From: Chloranthus sessilifolius
Lineage: Eukaryota; Streptophyta; Magnoliopsida; Chloranthales; Chloranthaceae
NCBI GenBank assembly: GCA_021018995.1
Contig: CM037598.1
Location: forward strand, 48,375,185 to 48,439,184
DNA length: 64,000 nucleotides
Direction: 5' to 3'
This document shows positions 1 to 10,908 of this stretch, in pieces (the first letter of the stretch is position 1; every line of letters starts with the position of its first letter). The position numbers were made by a program, and so were the translations under genes. The notes below the pieces were generated by a model. The model had not been told where the DNA came from. It was given only the letters and a program-made list of their open reading frames with translations, and made no database searches.

Positions 1-72
1 AGCTCAGCTCTTGTGTGCTAGGGGTTCTGACCAAATGTGTGCATCCCCTCCCTGTTTTCTCTTCTTTTGCAG

Positions 73-1211
73 GTCATCCTCGACCCTTACATAGGATCTC
101 CCTTCTGGAACTTGGCCTCGGTGGGTCCTTCTCGCCTTTTGCTAGACCGTCGCATCATCTTCCTCTACGGGTCCTGGACTAGGGCCTACTATTTAGGGGA
201 GAGAGTGGTTCATCAGTATCGCCCTCTCTTTGCCGTGCCCCAAGCTCCTCTCGTCGATGTGTTGGCTCCGAAAGCTTCCATTGATGAGCTTACTGCTCAA
301 TTTCTTCACCATGGGGTTCCTATTGATGACCTTCTCCTGCCCGGGGGGTATCAGTCGTAGTACGATTCCCTGCCCTATCACTTCTTGTTGCCCCGCTTCG
401 TGCCTAGTGCTAACTTTTTAGCTTTTGGTGGGCTGCGATCTCAGGTAATGCCCCTTTTCTTTTTTTATTCAGCAGCTTCCTTGTGGTTACTTTGATTGAC
501 CTGCCACCTTTAATGATAAAATGCTTCTCTCTACAGTTTGAGCAGGGCGGTGACTCAGATGAGGGGGATGAGGCGGCTACTCCTTATGATGCTGCAGGTG
601 CTGGACCCTCCGATCCTTCCGGGGCTGGTGCTTCAGGCGTGGCCTCAAGTGTTGGACCCTCTGACCCTTTTGGTGCTGGTACTGGTGCTTCTGGCAGTTC
701 GCCTACCATGGTCTAGGGGACCTTCAAACGCCTGGATGATGCCTTTTTGTCCCGCGTGTGTGCCGACGTGGCCGAGAAGGCACGAATCTCTACTGAAGCT
801 ATCCAGGTCACACCTCCTGAGCTGATTCCTGGGGTAATCTCTATCTTGTTGCTCTGTTCTCTTTCCCTTTGAATTATGCTGGTGGTCTGTGTGACTAACA
901 CCTCCTTTTCCTTACTGGCCAGGATTATGAGTCGGTAGTGAGTCAAGCCAAATATTACCGTAACCTCATTGGGCTTAGGGAGACCGAAGTGGTGAGTGAA
1001 TGCTGACCCAACCTAGTTATTTTCTTTATTTACTTTCTGCCTGTTTCTCTACCTGATGGCTTTTGGTGTGTTCCTACAGCGTGCTCGTGAAAAGGAGTCG
1101 CGTTCTCTTCTCAGCCGTATTTCTCAGGCATGGACTCAGGTGGGAGAGACTCGTACCTTTCAAAGTGCGAGCCGGTGCCGGAAGAAGTCAAAGGGGGCTG
1201 CCCAGGACTAG
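73..1211 (+). pseudogene. Antisense intron-containing ORF of the Tat element (gene 1, 3' part), plant-mobile-domain-like
   Basis: Four exons can be read with canonical GT/AG borders and phase 0: 73-444, 537-833, 923-991 and 1080-1211 (stop TAG). The first exon follows a pyrimidine tract and AG, so more exons lie left of the window. Exon 1 has the hydrophobic/aromatic pattern WNLASVGPSRLLLDR and FLYGSWTRAYYLGERVV, which I associate with plant mobile domain/aminotransferase-like proteins carried by plant transposons (family from memory, moderate confidence). Exon 2 is rich in Gly/Ser/Ala/Pro and acidic residues; exon 4 ends Lys/Arg-rich. In-frame TAG stops at 358-360 and 714-716 mark it as decayed. 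It is antisense to gag-pol of the surrounding element and lies beyond integrase, the place where extra antisense ORFs of Tat-lineage elements occur. Confidence 0.6.
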
Positions 1212-1620
1212 TTTATTTTCTGTAAATTTGACATAATGAAATAGTTTAGACTTGGCTTTATTGGAGGATATGTAATAATTTTTAAACAACAACAATTTTT
1301 TTTTTGGATGGCTTATAATTTTTATGCTTTGTATGAATGTTTCATTTTTTTTTTTTGCTTTGGTGGTTTTCTTTCCTTTGGTTTGAAACAAACTGGCACC
1401 CATCCAATGATGGGGGGGGGGTGATCCCGCAGGTGATTCTCTGCATATTACCTATGGATAGTGCGTCATCCGAGGCCTCCCTCCCTCATGGGGGTGTGAG
1501 CATGCCCGCTTGTGGGCTGCCCCGAGATGAAAAAGTGGGCCAACCAAAATAAGTCCCTCCTTGGGGAACAAAAATGGACCACTGGGAGAGGGGGGCCTTG
1601 CTAGCCCCGACCTTAAACTG
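1212..1620. other. Intergenic spacer between two antisense genes
   Basis: Long T-runs follow the stop of gene 1 (1295-1360), consistent with a 3' UTR and termination region. A G-rich stretch occurs near 1411. I see no coding potential beyond short chance frames. Confidence 0.5.
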
Positions 1621-1782
1621 GGCGTATGTATTATATATGCCCGGCAAATGTTCGGCCATAATGGCCGGGCGTATATATTATATACGCCTGGCCAATCTAT
1701 AGAAAAAAAGGCCGGGCGTATATATTATATACGCCAGGAAAAATGGTTCAAAATTTTGCCTGGGCGTATATAATATATACTC
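1621..1782. promoter_or_regulatory. Array of four near-perfect palindromes (GCGTATATATTATATACGC)
   Basis: Four copies lie at about 1621-1642, 1667-1690, 1715-1735 and 1763-1781, roughly 46-50 bp apart. Each has GC-rich ends flanking an AT core and is its own reverse complement except at the centre. The array sits directly upstream of a TATA box and the ATG of antisense gene 2. The same motif recurs, also four times each, in the Tat leader (15293-15440) and LTR U3 (17265-17480). Confidence 0.85.
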
Positions 1783-1785
1783 CTG

Positions 1786-1793
1786 CTATAAAT
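1786..1793 (+). promoter_or_regulatory. TATA box for antisense gene 2
   Basis: CTATAAAT lies just after the palindrome array and about 170 nt before the ATG at 1961. A second weaker candidate, TTTATAA, is at 1810-1816. Assignment rests on motif and position only. Confidence 0.5.
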
Positions 1794-1960
1794 TGGGCTC
1801 AGCGGGCTCTTTATAACCCGAGCCTAGTCCCCCCTTGTCCCCTCCTCCACCTTGGTTTGACTGTTTTGCCCCTCCCTTCATTTTCCTTCTTTCCCTTCTT
1901 TTTCTAGTGGGTCCATCGTCATACATTGACCGATTTTATAAAGAATATCTTTGTACGTCG

Positions 1961-3435
1961 ATGGACCCGCCTTCGAAAGGGGGCCCAAGCTTTTATACGG
2001 GGGCCGGTATACTTCCCTGTTTGGACTTGGGGCTCAGTTTTTTGTAAAAATGGCATGATAGTTTGGCTGAGAGCGAGCTTGCTGTTCTGAATTGCCTCGG
2101 GTTGTCCCGCCTTTCCTCTCTCCTTGCTGTTCCTCTGTTGCCCAACCTACTACGGGCGGCTTTGGCATCGTGGGACCATAGGGCCCATGTCTTTAAATTT
2201 GGGTCTAGGGAGCTAACCCCAACCTTGGAAGAGCTAGCCTCCATCACGGGCCTGAAGATGCATCGAGGCCTTGCCAAAGTAGTGCCCAAACCGGGGTATG
2301 CAAAGGCGGTCCACGCGGTCCTCGGCTTAAAAAAGGGTGGATATGAGAAATGTTTTGCCGGAGGGCCCACCAGGTGTTCGAAGAAATTCCTGAGAGAACT
2401 TTTCGATGACTCGAGCCTTCAAAAGTTGCCAATTCGAGATCCCTTCAATGTAAAGGCCTTTGCCCTTTATTTGCTGTCTAAAGTTCTCTTCTTCACTGGG
2501 GGTGAGAGCTTTTCCCTTGGACTATGTGATGTCTTGACCAAATTGGAGGGAGGTCGCTCATTGGTACACCTGGTCCTGGCGGAGATGTATCGAGGCATGG
2601 ATGATGTGGCCTCGGGCCGAGTTGGGATTCTCAGCGAGAGCCCGCTCCTTGTTCAGATCTGGATAGGAGAGCATTTGGCTATCATGGGGCCTGTGCCGAT
2701 TCTGCTTGATAAGAGGGGATGTGGCTCGGGGCTTTCTGATCTGGAGTTCGAGACTGCCTTGCGTCGAGGAATTGAGCCTGTGGCTATCTGATGCGGAGCT
2801 GACCTGGCAACTTCCCTAGATGGACGACACCTTTCCGATTGTCCGCTCTCGGGATTGTGAGGGTATCACACTTTTGGGGTTGACTGGTAGCACATACTAC
2901 TTCCCATACTCAAAGATGTGTCGTGGTAATCGTAAGGCCACCTTTGTGCTCTCTGATATTCTCTCGAGGTTCTTTTAGTGATCTTGATCGTGTAGCTGCC
3001 CTCTGGGAAACCCGCCAATCGGCGCATATGTGTAGCATGGTTCAGGGGGGCGTTGTCTCTCCTGATTATGAGGTTTGGCTGGTATATGAGGAATTACCTA
3101 CTCCTAGCCCAGTTTTGGTAGATGTGATAGGGCCCTGGCCATGTAAGGAAGCGATGCTTCGGACTAGGATCGAGTCTCTTTTTATAGAGAGGCTGGTTTT
3201 GATCGAGGCTTTGGAGAAAGAAAGGGTCAGAGCGGAGATTGCAGAAGTGAGAGCTGCCACAGCCGAGAGTGAGGTTCTTCGGTTGACTGGGCTTTTGATT
3301 GAGTCTCGCAGCGCAGCTGAAGCTTCACGGAGACGGCAGAAGAGTCTTCATGGTAGGTGGATGTCTGATCGAAATGCCCGCGAGGACTCTCTGCTTGCAG
3401 AGATCAGCGCTTTGAAGCGTGCTCCCTACCCTTGA
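1961..3435 (+). pseudogene. Antisense ORF of the Tat element (gene 2), DUF7745-like with C-terminal coiled coil
   Basis: The likely start is the ATG at 1961; the frame meets a TAA at 2045-2047 and then runs open to 2791. It contains WDHRAHVFKFGSRELTPTLE followed by a PTLEE-type helix, the signature I associate with the DUF7745/transposon-associated family of plants. Homologous reading continues in frame 3 from about 2775 to 2979 (with a TAG at 2817) and then in frame 1 from about 2970 to 3435, so at least two frameshifts and two stops are present. The last 90 residues (about 3160-3435) are Glu/Arg/Ala-rich and strongly heptad-like, a probable coiled coil. It is antisense to the gag-pol genes and converges on integrase. 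Function is unknown; it may be a DNA-binding or chromatin-related accessory protein, which is speculative. Confidence 0.6.
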
Positions 3436-3532
3436 CCTGTTCCTGCACATATCATAGATCATATACACGGAGGGGAGGAATGCCCCCTAACAGAGATCTC
3501 TTTTTGGGTTATTTTCCTTCTCTTTTTTTGTC

Positions 3533-3562
3533 ATATATATATAGATATATATATATATATAT
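3533..3562. repeat. AT dinucleotide microsatellite
   Basis: A near-pure AT repeat with one G interruption lies about 100 bp after the stop of antisense gene 2, in its probable 3' flank. AATAAA-like A-rich sequence follows near 3590. Confidence 0.85.
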
Positions 3563-3724
3563 TGGTTTTTTATCTGTAAAGAAAGCAGCAAAATAAAAAG
3601 TGTGTCATATCGTTATCTTTTTGGGACGTAACACTCCGCACGCAATACTGTAAAAAATGGAATGAAATCTATACATACATATATTTTTCGTTTTTTTTTT
3701 TCTTTGTACATTTCGCAATGTAAG

Positions 3725-4440
3725 GCTTTTTATGGAGATTTTCTCTTCCACAAAGTGGGGTTTATTTATTTATTTATTTATTTTTTTAATTTTTTTATGG
3801 GACAGGGAAGTCTATTATCTTTTTTGAAATTTTCTCCTCCACAGTGTGGGGTTTTTTTCTTTTATGGAAAAGGGAAATCTATTTTCTTTTTTGAAATTTT
3901 CTTCCACCACAGTGTGGGGGTTTTTTATGGAAAAGGGAAATTTATTTTCTTTTTTTGAAATTTTCTTCCCCAGTGGGTGGGGCTTTTTATGGGAAAGGAA
4001 AATCTATTATCTTTTTTGAAATTTTCTTCCCCAGTGGGTGGGGCTTTTTATGGGAAAGGGAAATCTATTACCTTTTTTGAAATTTTCTTCCCCAGTGGGT
4101 GGAGCTTTTTATGGGAAAGGGAAATCTATTATCTTTTTTTTGAAATTTTCTTCCCCAGTGTGGGGCTTTTTATGGGAAAGGGAAATCTATTATCTTTTTT
4201 GAAATTTTCTTCCCCAGTGGGTGGGGCTTTTATGGGAAAGGGAAATCTATTATCTTTTTTGAAATTTTCTTCCCCAGTGGGTGGGGCTTTTTATGGGAAA
4301 TGGAAATCTATTATCTTTTTTTTTTAAATTTTCTTCCCCAGTGGGTGGGGTTTTTTATGGGAAAGGGAAATCTATTATCTTTTTTGAAATTTTCTTCTCC
4401 AGTGTGGGGCTTTTTATGGGAAAGGGAAATCTATTATCTT
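3725..4440. repeat. Tandem repeat, about 12 copies of a 58-66 bp unit
   Basis: The unit carries TTTTATGGGAAAGGGAAATC, then a T-run, GAAATTTTCTTCCCCAGTG and GGTGGGGC. TATGG occurs near 3730, 3796, 3861, 3927, 3988, 4050, 4111, 4169, 4230, 4291, 4356 and 4416. The left copies are more divergent and the middle copies almost identical, the usual gradient for unequal exchange or replication slippage. It lies between integrase and the antisense genes, the 3' part of the Tat element. The repeat gives long open frames on the plus strand, which I take as by-products. Confidence 0.92.
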
Positions 4441-4799
4441 TTTTTTTGTGTTTTGTGTTTTTTTTTTTTTTTCTTTTGGATCTCTTGTGATGCCGATAAG
4501 TACAAGGCCAAACCAGCGGGTCCCCTTTTTCGAGCATGGTCGAACCCTGTTCATGAGATACAGGTTTTTCCTTTAAACGTGGGAAAGTCAGCTTCCCAGG
4601 GGTTGGTCTAGTCTTCTGTCTTTCCCTTTGGTCATGCGTCAGACGCTGCGGTAGAGACGACATACTTGATCGGGATCTGATCCAATTTTCACATGAGTGG
4701 CCCCTCAAAAAAAGGGAGAAGGGGGTCAAACTGGAATGGGCAGGCCAGAACATGTCTTCTCCTAATCTCTCTTTTCTTGACATTTTTGCTCATAGCGAC

Positions 4800-4978
4800 T
4801 AAGATGGGTTTTCGCCATGCCCGTCATCCCTGTTTTTACCCGTAGCGCCCTTTCGGGTTTTCACTACGTCCATGGGCTTGCTTTCTTACCCCAGGCGCCC
4901 TTTTAGGTTTTCACTTGGTCCGCGTGAGTTCGCTGTTTTTACCCGTGGCGCCCCTTTCGGGTTTTCACCACGTCCGTC
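4800..4978. repeat. Tandem repeat, about 3.5 copies of a 50-53 bp unit
   Basis: Copies begin near 4838, 4888 and 4941, each with ACCCgTgGCGCCC followed by TTTCGGGTTTTCAC and a CGTCC block. A half copy precedes them at about 4805. The unit is unrelated to the 60-bp array on its left. GC-rich with many CpG sites. Confidence 0.85.
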
Positions 4979-5601
4979 TTGCTTTGAACCCAAATTAATA
5001 ATTTTTTTTTTCTCTTCTTTTTTTTCTTTTCTCTTCTCTTCTTTTTTTTTTAGAACCAGAAGGCCACGACATGGACGTCGATTCCGTCATAGCCGACTGA
5101 ATGAAGTTCTGTGTGGTGTGTTAACTCAGCTTGTTCTGATGCAGTAGATGTTATGACCGCTTGTGGACCTTAAAGAGGGCTTTCTTCCGAGTTGTAATGT
5201 GGCCGGGGTTCAAACACGTTGGGTTTTTCTGGGAATTTGGATCTAAGATTTGAGTGAATTTCATATTGGGTGACTCCTCTTTCTTTCCCAAAGGCTTTTT
5301 ATGCCCCAGTCATTTCTTTCTTCTTGGTCCCCCTCTCTCTCTTTTTTTTTTTGAGGGGTTTTGCTTTTTTCTTCTTCTTTTGATTTGGATTTTTCCTCTT
5401 TCTTCTTCTCTTTCTTTCTTGGAATTTTGGGTGGGGTATATGAAAGAAATGGTTGTTGGCCCGAAGTGTGTAGCAAAAAAGGATGAAGGTTTTTAGGAAA
5501 TATTTCTTTTGGGCTACTTGACTTTGAAATGATGGCCTCTTTTATGGGGCCCTTAAGCGGTCACGCATCTACTTTTATCGAAACTTACCTTGTCCCAAGA
5601 C
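4979..5601. other. Pyrimidine-rich noncoding stretch next to Tat integrase
   Basis: Several long T/C runs (4998-5052, 5336-5420) read as A/G-rich on the element's sense strand. The stretch separates the integrase stop from the tandem repeats. I see no gene in it. It is too far inside the element to be the LTR-adjacent polypurine tract. Confidence 0.5.
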
Positions 5602-6984
5602 CTATGAGTAGAACTTACGGAGGTATCCAGCGCTGATGGGCTCAGGAAAGTGGTCTCCGTCCATGGTGGCGAGGCGAACGGCGTATCCTGGCAGAACCTC
5701 TCGGACAACGTAGGGTCCCTCCCAATTTGGCCTAAACTTCCCTCTCGGATCAGCGTGGAGAGACGGGAAAATTTTCTTCAGTACAGTGTCTCCTACCTTT
5801 AGGTCTCGACTGCGGACACGCTTGTTGTAAGCACGTGCAATTCTCCTCTGATAGACCTGAGTGTGGCACAAGGCTAGGAGTCTTTTCTCGTCAATCAAGT
5901 CTAGCTGTTCAAAATGGGCTCTTTCCCTCTCAGCTTCAGGTAGATGGGATTCCAAAAGGATACGGAGCGACGGTACCTTGACCTCAACGGGTAGCACGGC
6001 CTCGGTTCCATACACAAGGGAGAATGGTGTTGCCCCTGTCGTGGTACGGATAGACGTTCTATAGGCCCAAAGTGCGAAGGGTAACTGCTCACTCCAATCT
6101 CTGTAAGTAACTACCATCTTCTCCAGGATGCGGATCAAAGTTTTATTGGCTGCCTCCACAGCTCCATTCGTCTGAGGCCTGTATGGGGATGAGCGATGAT
6201 GCCTGATCCTAAACCGCTCACACAAGGCCCAGATGCGCTTATTGGCGAAATTAGTGCCATTATCAGTGATGATATCTTTGGGTACGCCGAATCTACAAAT
6301 GATGTTGTTCTTGATGAATTTCTCGACATGACTGGCCTTAATGCTGGTATAGGAGGCTGCCTCTACCCATTTTATGAAGTATTCCACAGCGATGAGGATG
6401 AATTGATGTCCATTGGAAGCTTTAGGATTGATCTTGCCAATGACGTCGAGACCCCAGGTGGCGAACGGCCAAGGAGTGGCCATGTTGTGTAAGTCAATGG
6501 CCGAAGCATGTATTAAGCTAGAGTGTTCTTGGCATTTGTAGCACTTCTGCACATGCTTGCAGCAATCGGTCTCCAAAGTGGTCCAAAAGTATCCCTGCCT
6601 TAGAATTTTCTTAGCGAGCAAGTGTCCACTGAAGTGTGCCCCACAGACTCCCTCATGGATCTCTCTCATGATCTCAATCGCTACTTTCTGGGTTAGGCAT
6701 CGGAGCAGAATATTGTCGTGAGACCGTCTATACAGGAGATCACCGCAGACGACGTAGTTTGTTGCCAATCGCTGGATGGTGCATCTGTCTACCTTTGATG
6801 TTCCTTCTAGGACAGTTCGGGTCTCGAGGAAATTCTTGATGTTCAAGAACCAGGGTGGTTCATCATCTATCTCTGTAGGTCCCTCGATGAGGTGACAGAA
6901 AGCCGGTTCGTTCCTCTGCTCTATCATGATCGGCTTCATCACGACTCCATATGGAATCTCAACCATAGAGGCCAGGGTGGCCAA
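5602..6984 (-). CDS. IN: Tat-lineage integrase (C-terminal part of pol)
   Basis: This is the best preserved frame of the element: 460 codons without a stop. The zinc-binding region has H110, H117, C148 and C151. The catalytic triad is D180 (WGLDVIG), D241 (TDNGTNF) and E277 (QTNGAVEAANK), with 35 residues between D241 and E277, the D,D-35-E spacing of retroviral-type integrases. The C-terminus has a GPY-type module (EGPYVVREV near residue 425) and ends at a TAG before 5602. Integrase inserts the cDNA into the host genome. The listed ATG is only the first in the open frame; in the living element the protein would be released from a polyprotein, and homologous pol reading continues upstream with breaks. 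Confidence 0.93.
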   Translation of the reverse strand: MATLASMVEIPYGVVMKPIMIEQRNEPAFCHLIEGPTEIDDEPPWFLNIKNFLETRTVLEGTSKVDRCTIQRLATNYVVCGDLLYRRSHDNILLRCLTQKVAIEIMREIHEGVCGAHFSGHLLAKKILRQGYFWTTLETDCCKHVQKCYKCQEHSSLIHASAIDLHNMATPWPFATWGLDVIGKINPKASNGHQFILIAVEYFIKWVEAASYTSIKASHVEKFIKNNIICRFGVPKDIITDNGTNFANKRIWALCERFRIRHHRSSPYRPQTNGAVEAANKTLIRILEKMVVTYRDWSEQLPFALWAYRTSIRTTTGATPFSLVYGTEAVLPVEVKVPSLRILLESHLPEAERERAHFEQLDLIDEKRLLALCHTQVYQRRIARAYNKRVRSRDLKVGDTVLKKIFPSLHADPRGKFRPNWEGPYVVREVLPGYAVRLATMDGDHFPEPISAGYLRKFYS

Positions 6985-7870
6985 GGCATCAGCAAACTGA
7001 TTTCTTGCTCATGGCACATAAGAGAAGGTGACTTCTTCGAAGTAGGTTATCAGATCCTCCAGATGTTCATGGTATGGGATTAGTTTCTCATCCTTGGTCT
7101 TCCAATCTTCGTTGGTCTGGCATATAATTAACTGTGAATCTCCAAAGACCCTAAGGTGAGTTATATTTAGATCAAGAGCCGCCTGTAAACCAGCTGTACA
7201 GGCCTCATACTCGGCCATATTATTGGTGCATGGGAAGTTTAATTTGATTGAGATGGGTATATGTGATCCTCTTGGCGAGATAAGAATGGCGCCAACTCCT
7301 TGGCCTCAACATGCGATGCCCCATCAAAGTGCATTACCCAGGGCTCCTCCGTTTCCTCTGGATCCTTGCCAGTCATGAATAGAATGTCCTCATCGGGGAA
7401 TTCTGTCCTTAGAGGCTCATAGTCCGGCAGAGGGTTCTCAGCAAGATGATCAGCGAGTGCTTACCCCTTAATCGACTTCTGGGTGACTTAAGTAATGTAA
7501 AATTCGGATAGGAGTAGTAGCCATCGTGCAGTTTGGCCAGTGAGTGCAGGCTTCTCGAATAGGTACTTCAATGGATCCATCCGTGCTAGAAGTAGAACGA
7601 CTTGGGATAACAGGTAGTGTCAAAGTCTTTGAGTAGCCCAAACGAGCGCCAAGCATGCTTTCTCCAGATGAGAATAGCATGTCTCGTAATCAGTGAATTT
7701 CTTGCTTAGATAATAGATGGCCTACTCTCTTCTTCCTGTCTCATCATGCTGTCCTAACACGCAGCCCATGGAAAACTCTGTCATGGACAAGTACATTATC
7801 AGGGGTCTATCAGGTACGGGTGGTACCAATACCAAAGGTTTCAGGAGGTAACCTTTAATCTTGTCGAATG
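6985..7870 (-). pseudogene. RNH-aRNH: Tat pol: RNase H followed by a second, archaeal-type RNase H
   Basis: Reading from 7870 down, an RT-linked RNase H is visible in pieces (SMGCVLGQHDETG, then LSKKFTDYETCYSHLEK), broken by stops. Further on, 7218-7009 encodes MAEYEACTAGLQAALDLNI and VFGDSQLIICQ, the signature of the second (RVT_3/archaeal-type) RNase H that marks the Tat lineage. Several stops and small frameshifts lie between the two and before integrase, so the segment is not translatable as one piece. RNase H removes the RNA template during reverse transcription. Confidence 0.75.
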
Positions 7871-9137
7871 CAGCCTAGCAGTCATCATTCCATTCAACCG
7901 GTGAGTCCTTTCTCAGTAATTTGAAGATTGGTGCGCATATCGGAGTTAACTGTGCGATTAATCGGCTGATGTACTGGATCCAGCCTAAAAAGCCTCTGAC
8001 TTCCTTCTCTGTAGATGGTGGCGGCATTTCAGTGATGGCCTTGATCTTGGTCGAATCGACCTCGATCCCTCTCCTACTGACAATAAAACCCAATAGCTTT
8101 CTGGACATAGCGCCAAATGTGCATTTCTGGGGATTCAACCGTAATCTGTATTTTCTCAACCTCTTGAATAGCTTCTGAAGGTTTATCAAGTGGTCCTCCC
8201 TTTCTAGTGATTTGACAATCATGTCGTCGACGTACACTTCGATCTCTCGGTGCATCATGTCGTGGAACAGGGCCGTCATTGCTCTTTGATAGGTTGCCCC
8301 AGCATTCTTCAGCCCGAATGGCATTACTTTGTAGCAGAAGGTTCCCCAGGGGGTAATGAACGCTGTCTTCTCGCGATCAACCTCTGCCATCTTTATCTGA
8401 TTGTATCCTAAGAATCCATCCATAAATGAGAGCATTCCATGCTTTGCGGTGTTATCGACCAAGATGTCGATGTGGGGTAATGGAAAGTCATCCTTAAGGC
8501 TCGCCCTGTTGAGGTTTCAGAAATCAATGCACATTCGAACCTTTCCATCCTTCTTCGATACGGGGACGATATTGGCTAGCCATTAGGGGTACTTGGATAC
8601 CATGAGAAACCCTACATCATACTGCTTAATGACCTTGTCCTTCACCTTCAACATCCATTCGGGTCGGAGGCGTCTCAGCTTCTATTTAACTGGCTTAACA
8701 TCGGGGCAGAGTGGCAACTCATGCTCAACCAGATCTGTATCCAAACTAGGCATGTCTTCATACGACCATGCGAAGACGTCTTGGTATGACCGAAGGAAGT
8801 CTATCATACCTTTCCTCTCCGCAAGGGACAGCGATGTTTCGATTTTGGTGATTCTGGGGGCCTCTGTGGTGCCCAAATTGACATCCTCTATCTCTTCGAC
8901 GATCGGGGTAGGGCCATGCTCAAAATCGGCAAATTGTTTGAGGAGCTCATTGGGGAGCTCGTCGGTTTGGCCTTCCTCGTCCAAACTCGTGACTCCTACC
9001 ACTTCTTGTATTTCTATAGGAAAGGGGTCAGCTTCACGTGGGATGGGTATCACGACATCAATTTTAATTTTATTGGGAATTTTAAAGGACAATATTTTTG
9101 GAATTGGTATTTTTTCTATTTTTATGGTCTTTTGCAT
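7871..9137 (-). pseudogene. RT: Tat pol: reverse transcriptase
   Basis: The core is open from 8462 to 7878 and has FLGYNQIKMA, the FGLKNAGATYQR block and the active-site box YVDDMIVKS, followed by the thumb motif PSTEKEVRGFLG. The N-terminal part (9137-8682) includes the DVFAWSYEDMP block just before the fingers. Stops at about 8683 (a former CAG), 8582, 8518 (a former CGA) and 7876 (a former CAG) interrupt it; original codons are inferred from the family pattern. Most are explainable as C-to-T changes. It would copy genomic RNA into cDNA in the cytoplasmic particle. Confidence 0.85.
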
Positions 9138-10065
9138 TTTTTTGGAGGTCAGCCCCTGGAGAGGTGGATCTCTATATATACAAGGTAGAGTGGTCCAGAG
9201 GCTAACCTCACTTTTTACAGGTTGTTTTTTTTTGGAGAGCCGGTGCCGTTTTCATGGCATTTGGCAGCTCCCAGGAGTTGGGGCAAGGATGCCCAGTTAC
9301 TCACCTGCGAGGCTTGGCCTTTACCTCTTTGATTGGGAGTGGCGTCGGTAGGCTCTTGCATTTCCTCCCTCAACATATTTATAGAGGGGTCCTCTGGGAC
9401 CCTGTCCTCTATGGTTAGGAGGGGCCCAGAGTGGCTGGTGCTGGAGTGATGGGTGGATCGGGGAACTTCTTCCTCAAATAAGGAAAGGGCGGCTAAGTCC
9501 ATTTTGAAGTCTGGGGGGATGATGTAGGGATTGGTGGGGTGGATTGAAGTAGGCTTACGTGGGGTGACCCTCGTCTCCCCATTTAGATCAATTTTTACTA
9601 CCCCGGTGCTCTCAAAGGTTTCACGGATGTGGGGGTGAGCGTGAGGTTTCTCTTCCAAGATGATTCCTTTGGCCTTGGCGACTGCTGCGGCTCTCATCTT
9701 TTCCTTGGCCTGTCTGACATCCTCTTCTCTGGGCCTATAGCCTAAGCTGAATTTAGTTTGTTGCCCCTTGGCCTTGACGGGGTCTCTTCTTCCTTGGAGG
9801 CGTGGGCCCAGCCCTTTCCCTTTTTGATGGCCCCATCTTGGAGCATGAACATAGCTACGTCCATTCCTCCTTCAGTTTTATCCGAGGTCTTTTCAGTTGG
9901 TTCGAGGGTAACATTTGAGAAGTCATACTCAAATCAGTGGAGATCGGCGTCCTCTGCTGTGTGTGGAATGTTTAGCACTTTCGAATTCTCAATGTACAGA
10001 GCGCTCTTCCCCATGTCCTCTCTGCTCTCACCTATGATGGTGACAATTTTTCCTTCTGAGATAAA
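9138..10065 (-). pseudogene. Tat pol: PR-RT linker with G-patch-like motif
   Basis: Around 9835-9790 the sense strand encodes GKGLGPRLQGRRDP and, after a short gap, SLGYRPREE, matching the G-patch-like segment often found between protease and RT in Tat elements. The frame then continues to 9215 with a Lys/Glu/Pro-rich linker containing a short block MDLAALSLFEEE. A frame change separates it from RT near 9137-9215. G-patch motifs usually bind nucleic acids or helicase partners; the role here is unknown. Confidence 0.65.
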
Positions 10066-10908
10066 TTAGAGCTTTTGGTGCAGAGTAGATGGTATTGCTC
10101 TGAGCTTATGTATCCACGGCTGGCCCAATAATAGATTGAAAGTAGACTTGATGTCCATCACCTGAAAGGGGGTGGTGAAGGTTTGCAGTCCAAGGATCAG
10201 GTCAAGGTCTACTTCTCCTATGATTTCCCTTCTGGTGTTGTCGAATCCTCTGGCGCTTGATATGGATGGCCGGAAGGTGTCAGGGTCACACCAATTTTGA
10301 TTGCCGTCCTTAGAGGGCATACGTTCAGCGCCGACCCGTTGTCTATTAGGTCAAATGGCACCACCAGGTTCCCTACCTCAACTGTTATATTCAGGGGTTT
10401 AGAATGGTCATTCCCCTTGATCGGTAGGTCTGCATCGGTGAAAAAAATGGCGTTTGGGGCCAACACTTGCCCTATTATTTCCCCTACTTCATCTGGAGTT
10501 ACGTGGGTGGAGACATGCGCGTCCTTGAGCGCTCCCATCAGGGCTTGAAAGTGGAGTGGAGACGTGATTAACAAATCCCACACAGTAATATGTGCGGGTG
10601 TTCTCTTGAGCTGTGTCTTTAGTATGTGTTCCCTGACCATTTTTTCAAAGGGATTTCCCGCGGCTTGTTCTTTCTTCTTTTCTTCTCCTCTGACTGCCCC
10701 TGATGCTTCCGGCTGAGCAGAAATCTGGCCCGATCGGGTAACAAATTCAACAACCTCTTCTTGGTTGCACCCGACGTTCATGTCCGTCTGTTCATAGATC
10801 AACGGTACTTGATGCGGGTCATAAGCAGGTTTTGGGATGAGAAAAGGAGTGCATGAGGATTCTAGGGAGGATTGGGTTGGATATACTGGTTTCTCGGGTT
10901 CAACCAGG
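10066..10908 (-). CDS. PR: Tat aspartic protease and flanking gag-pol junction
   Basis: The sense strand encodes NLVVPFDLIDNGSALNVCPL, with the DNGS variant of the aspartic protease DTGS loop that I know as typical of this lineage. Downstream it reads NLLLGQPWIH, the conserved hydrophobic-glycine strand of the fold. Upstream is a Lys/Glu-rich stretch and RTPAHITVWDLL, a conserved pre-protease block. The frame shifts near 10220-10320, where two frames overlap, and there is a stop near 9935 after the fold. The protease would cut the polyprotein. Confidence 0.75.

Noticed and set aside
3662..4490. Plus-strand frames with repeated MGKGNLLSFLKFSSPVGG-like peptides
   Set aside because: They only translate the 60-bp noncoding tandem repeat; frames overlap, and copy-length changes break them.
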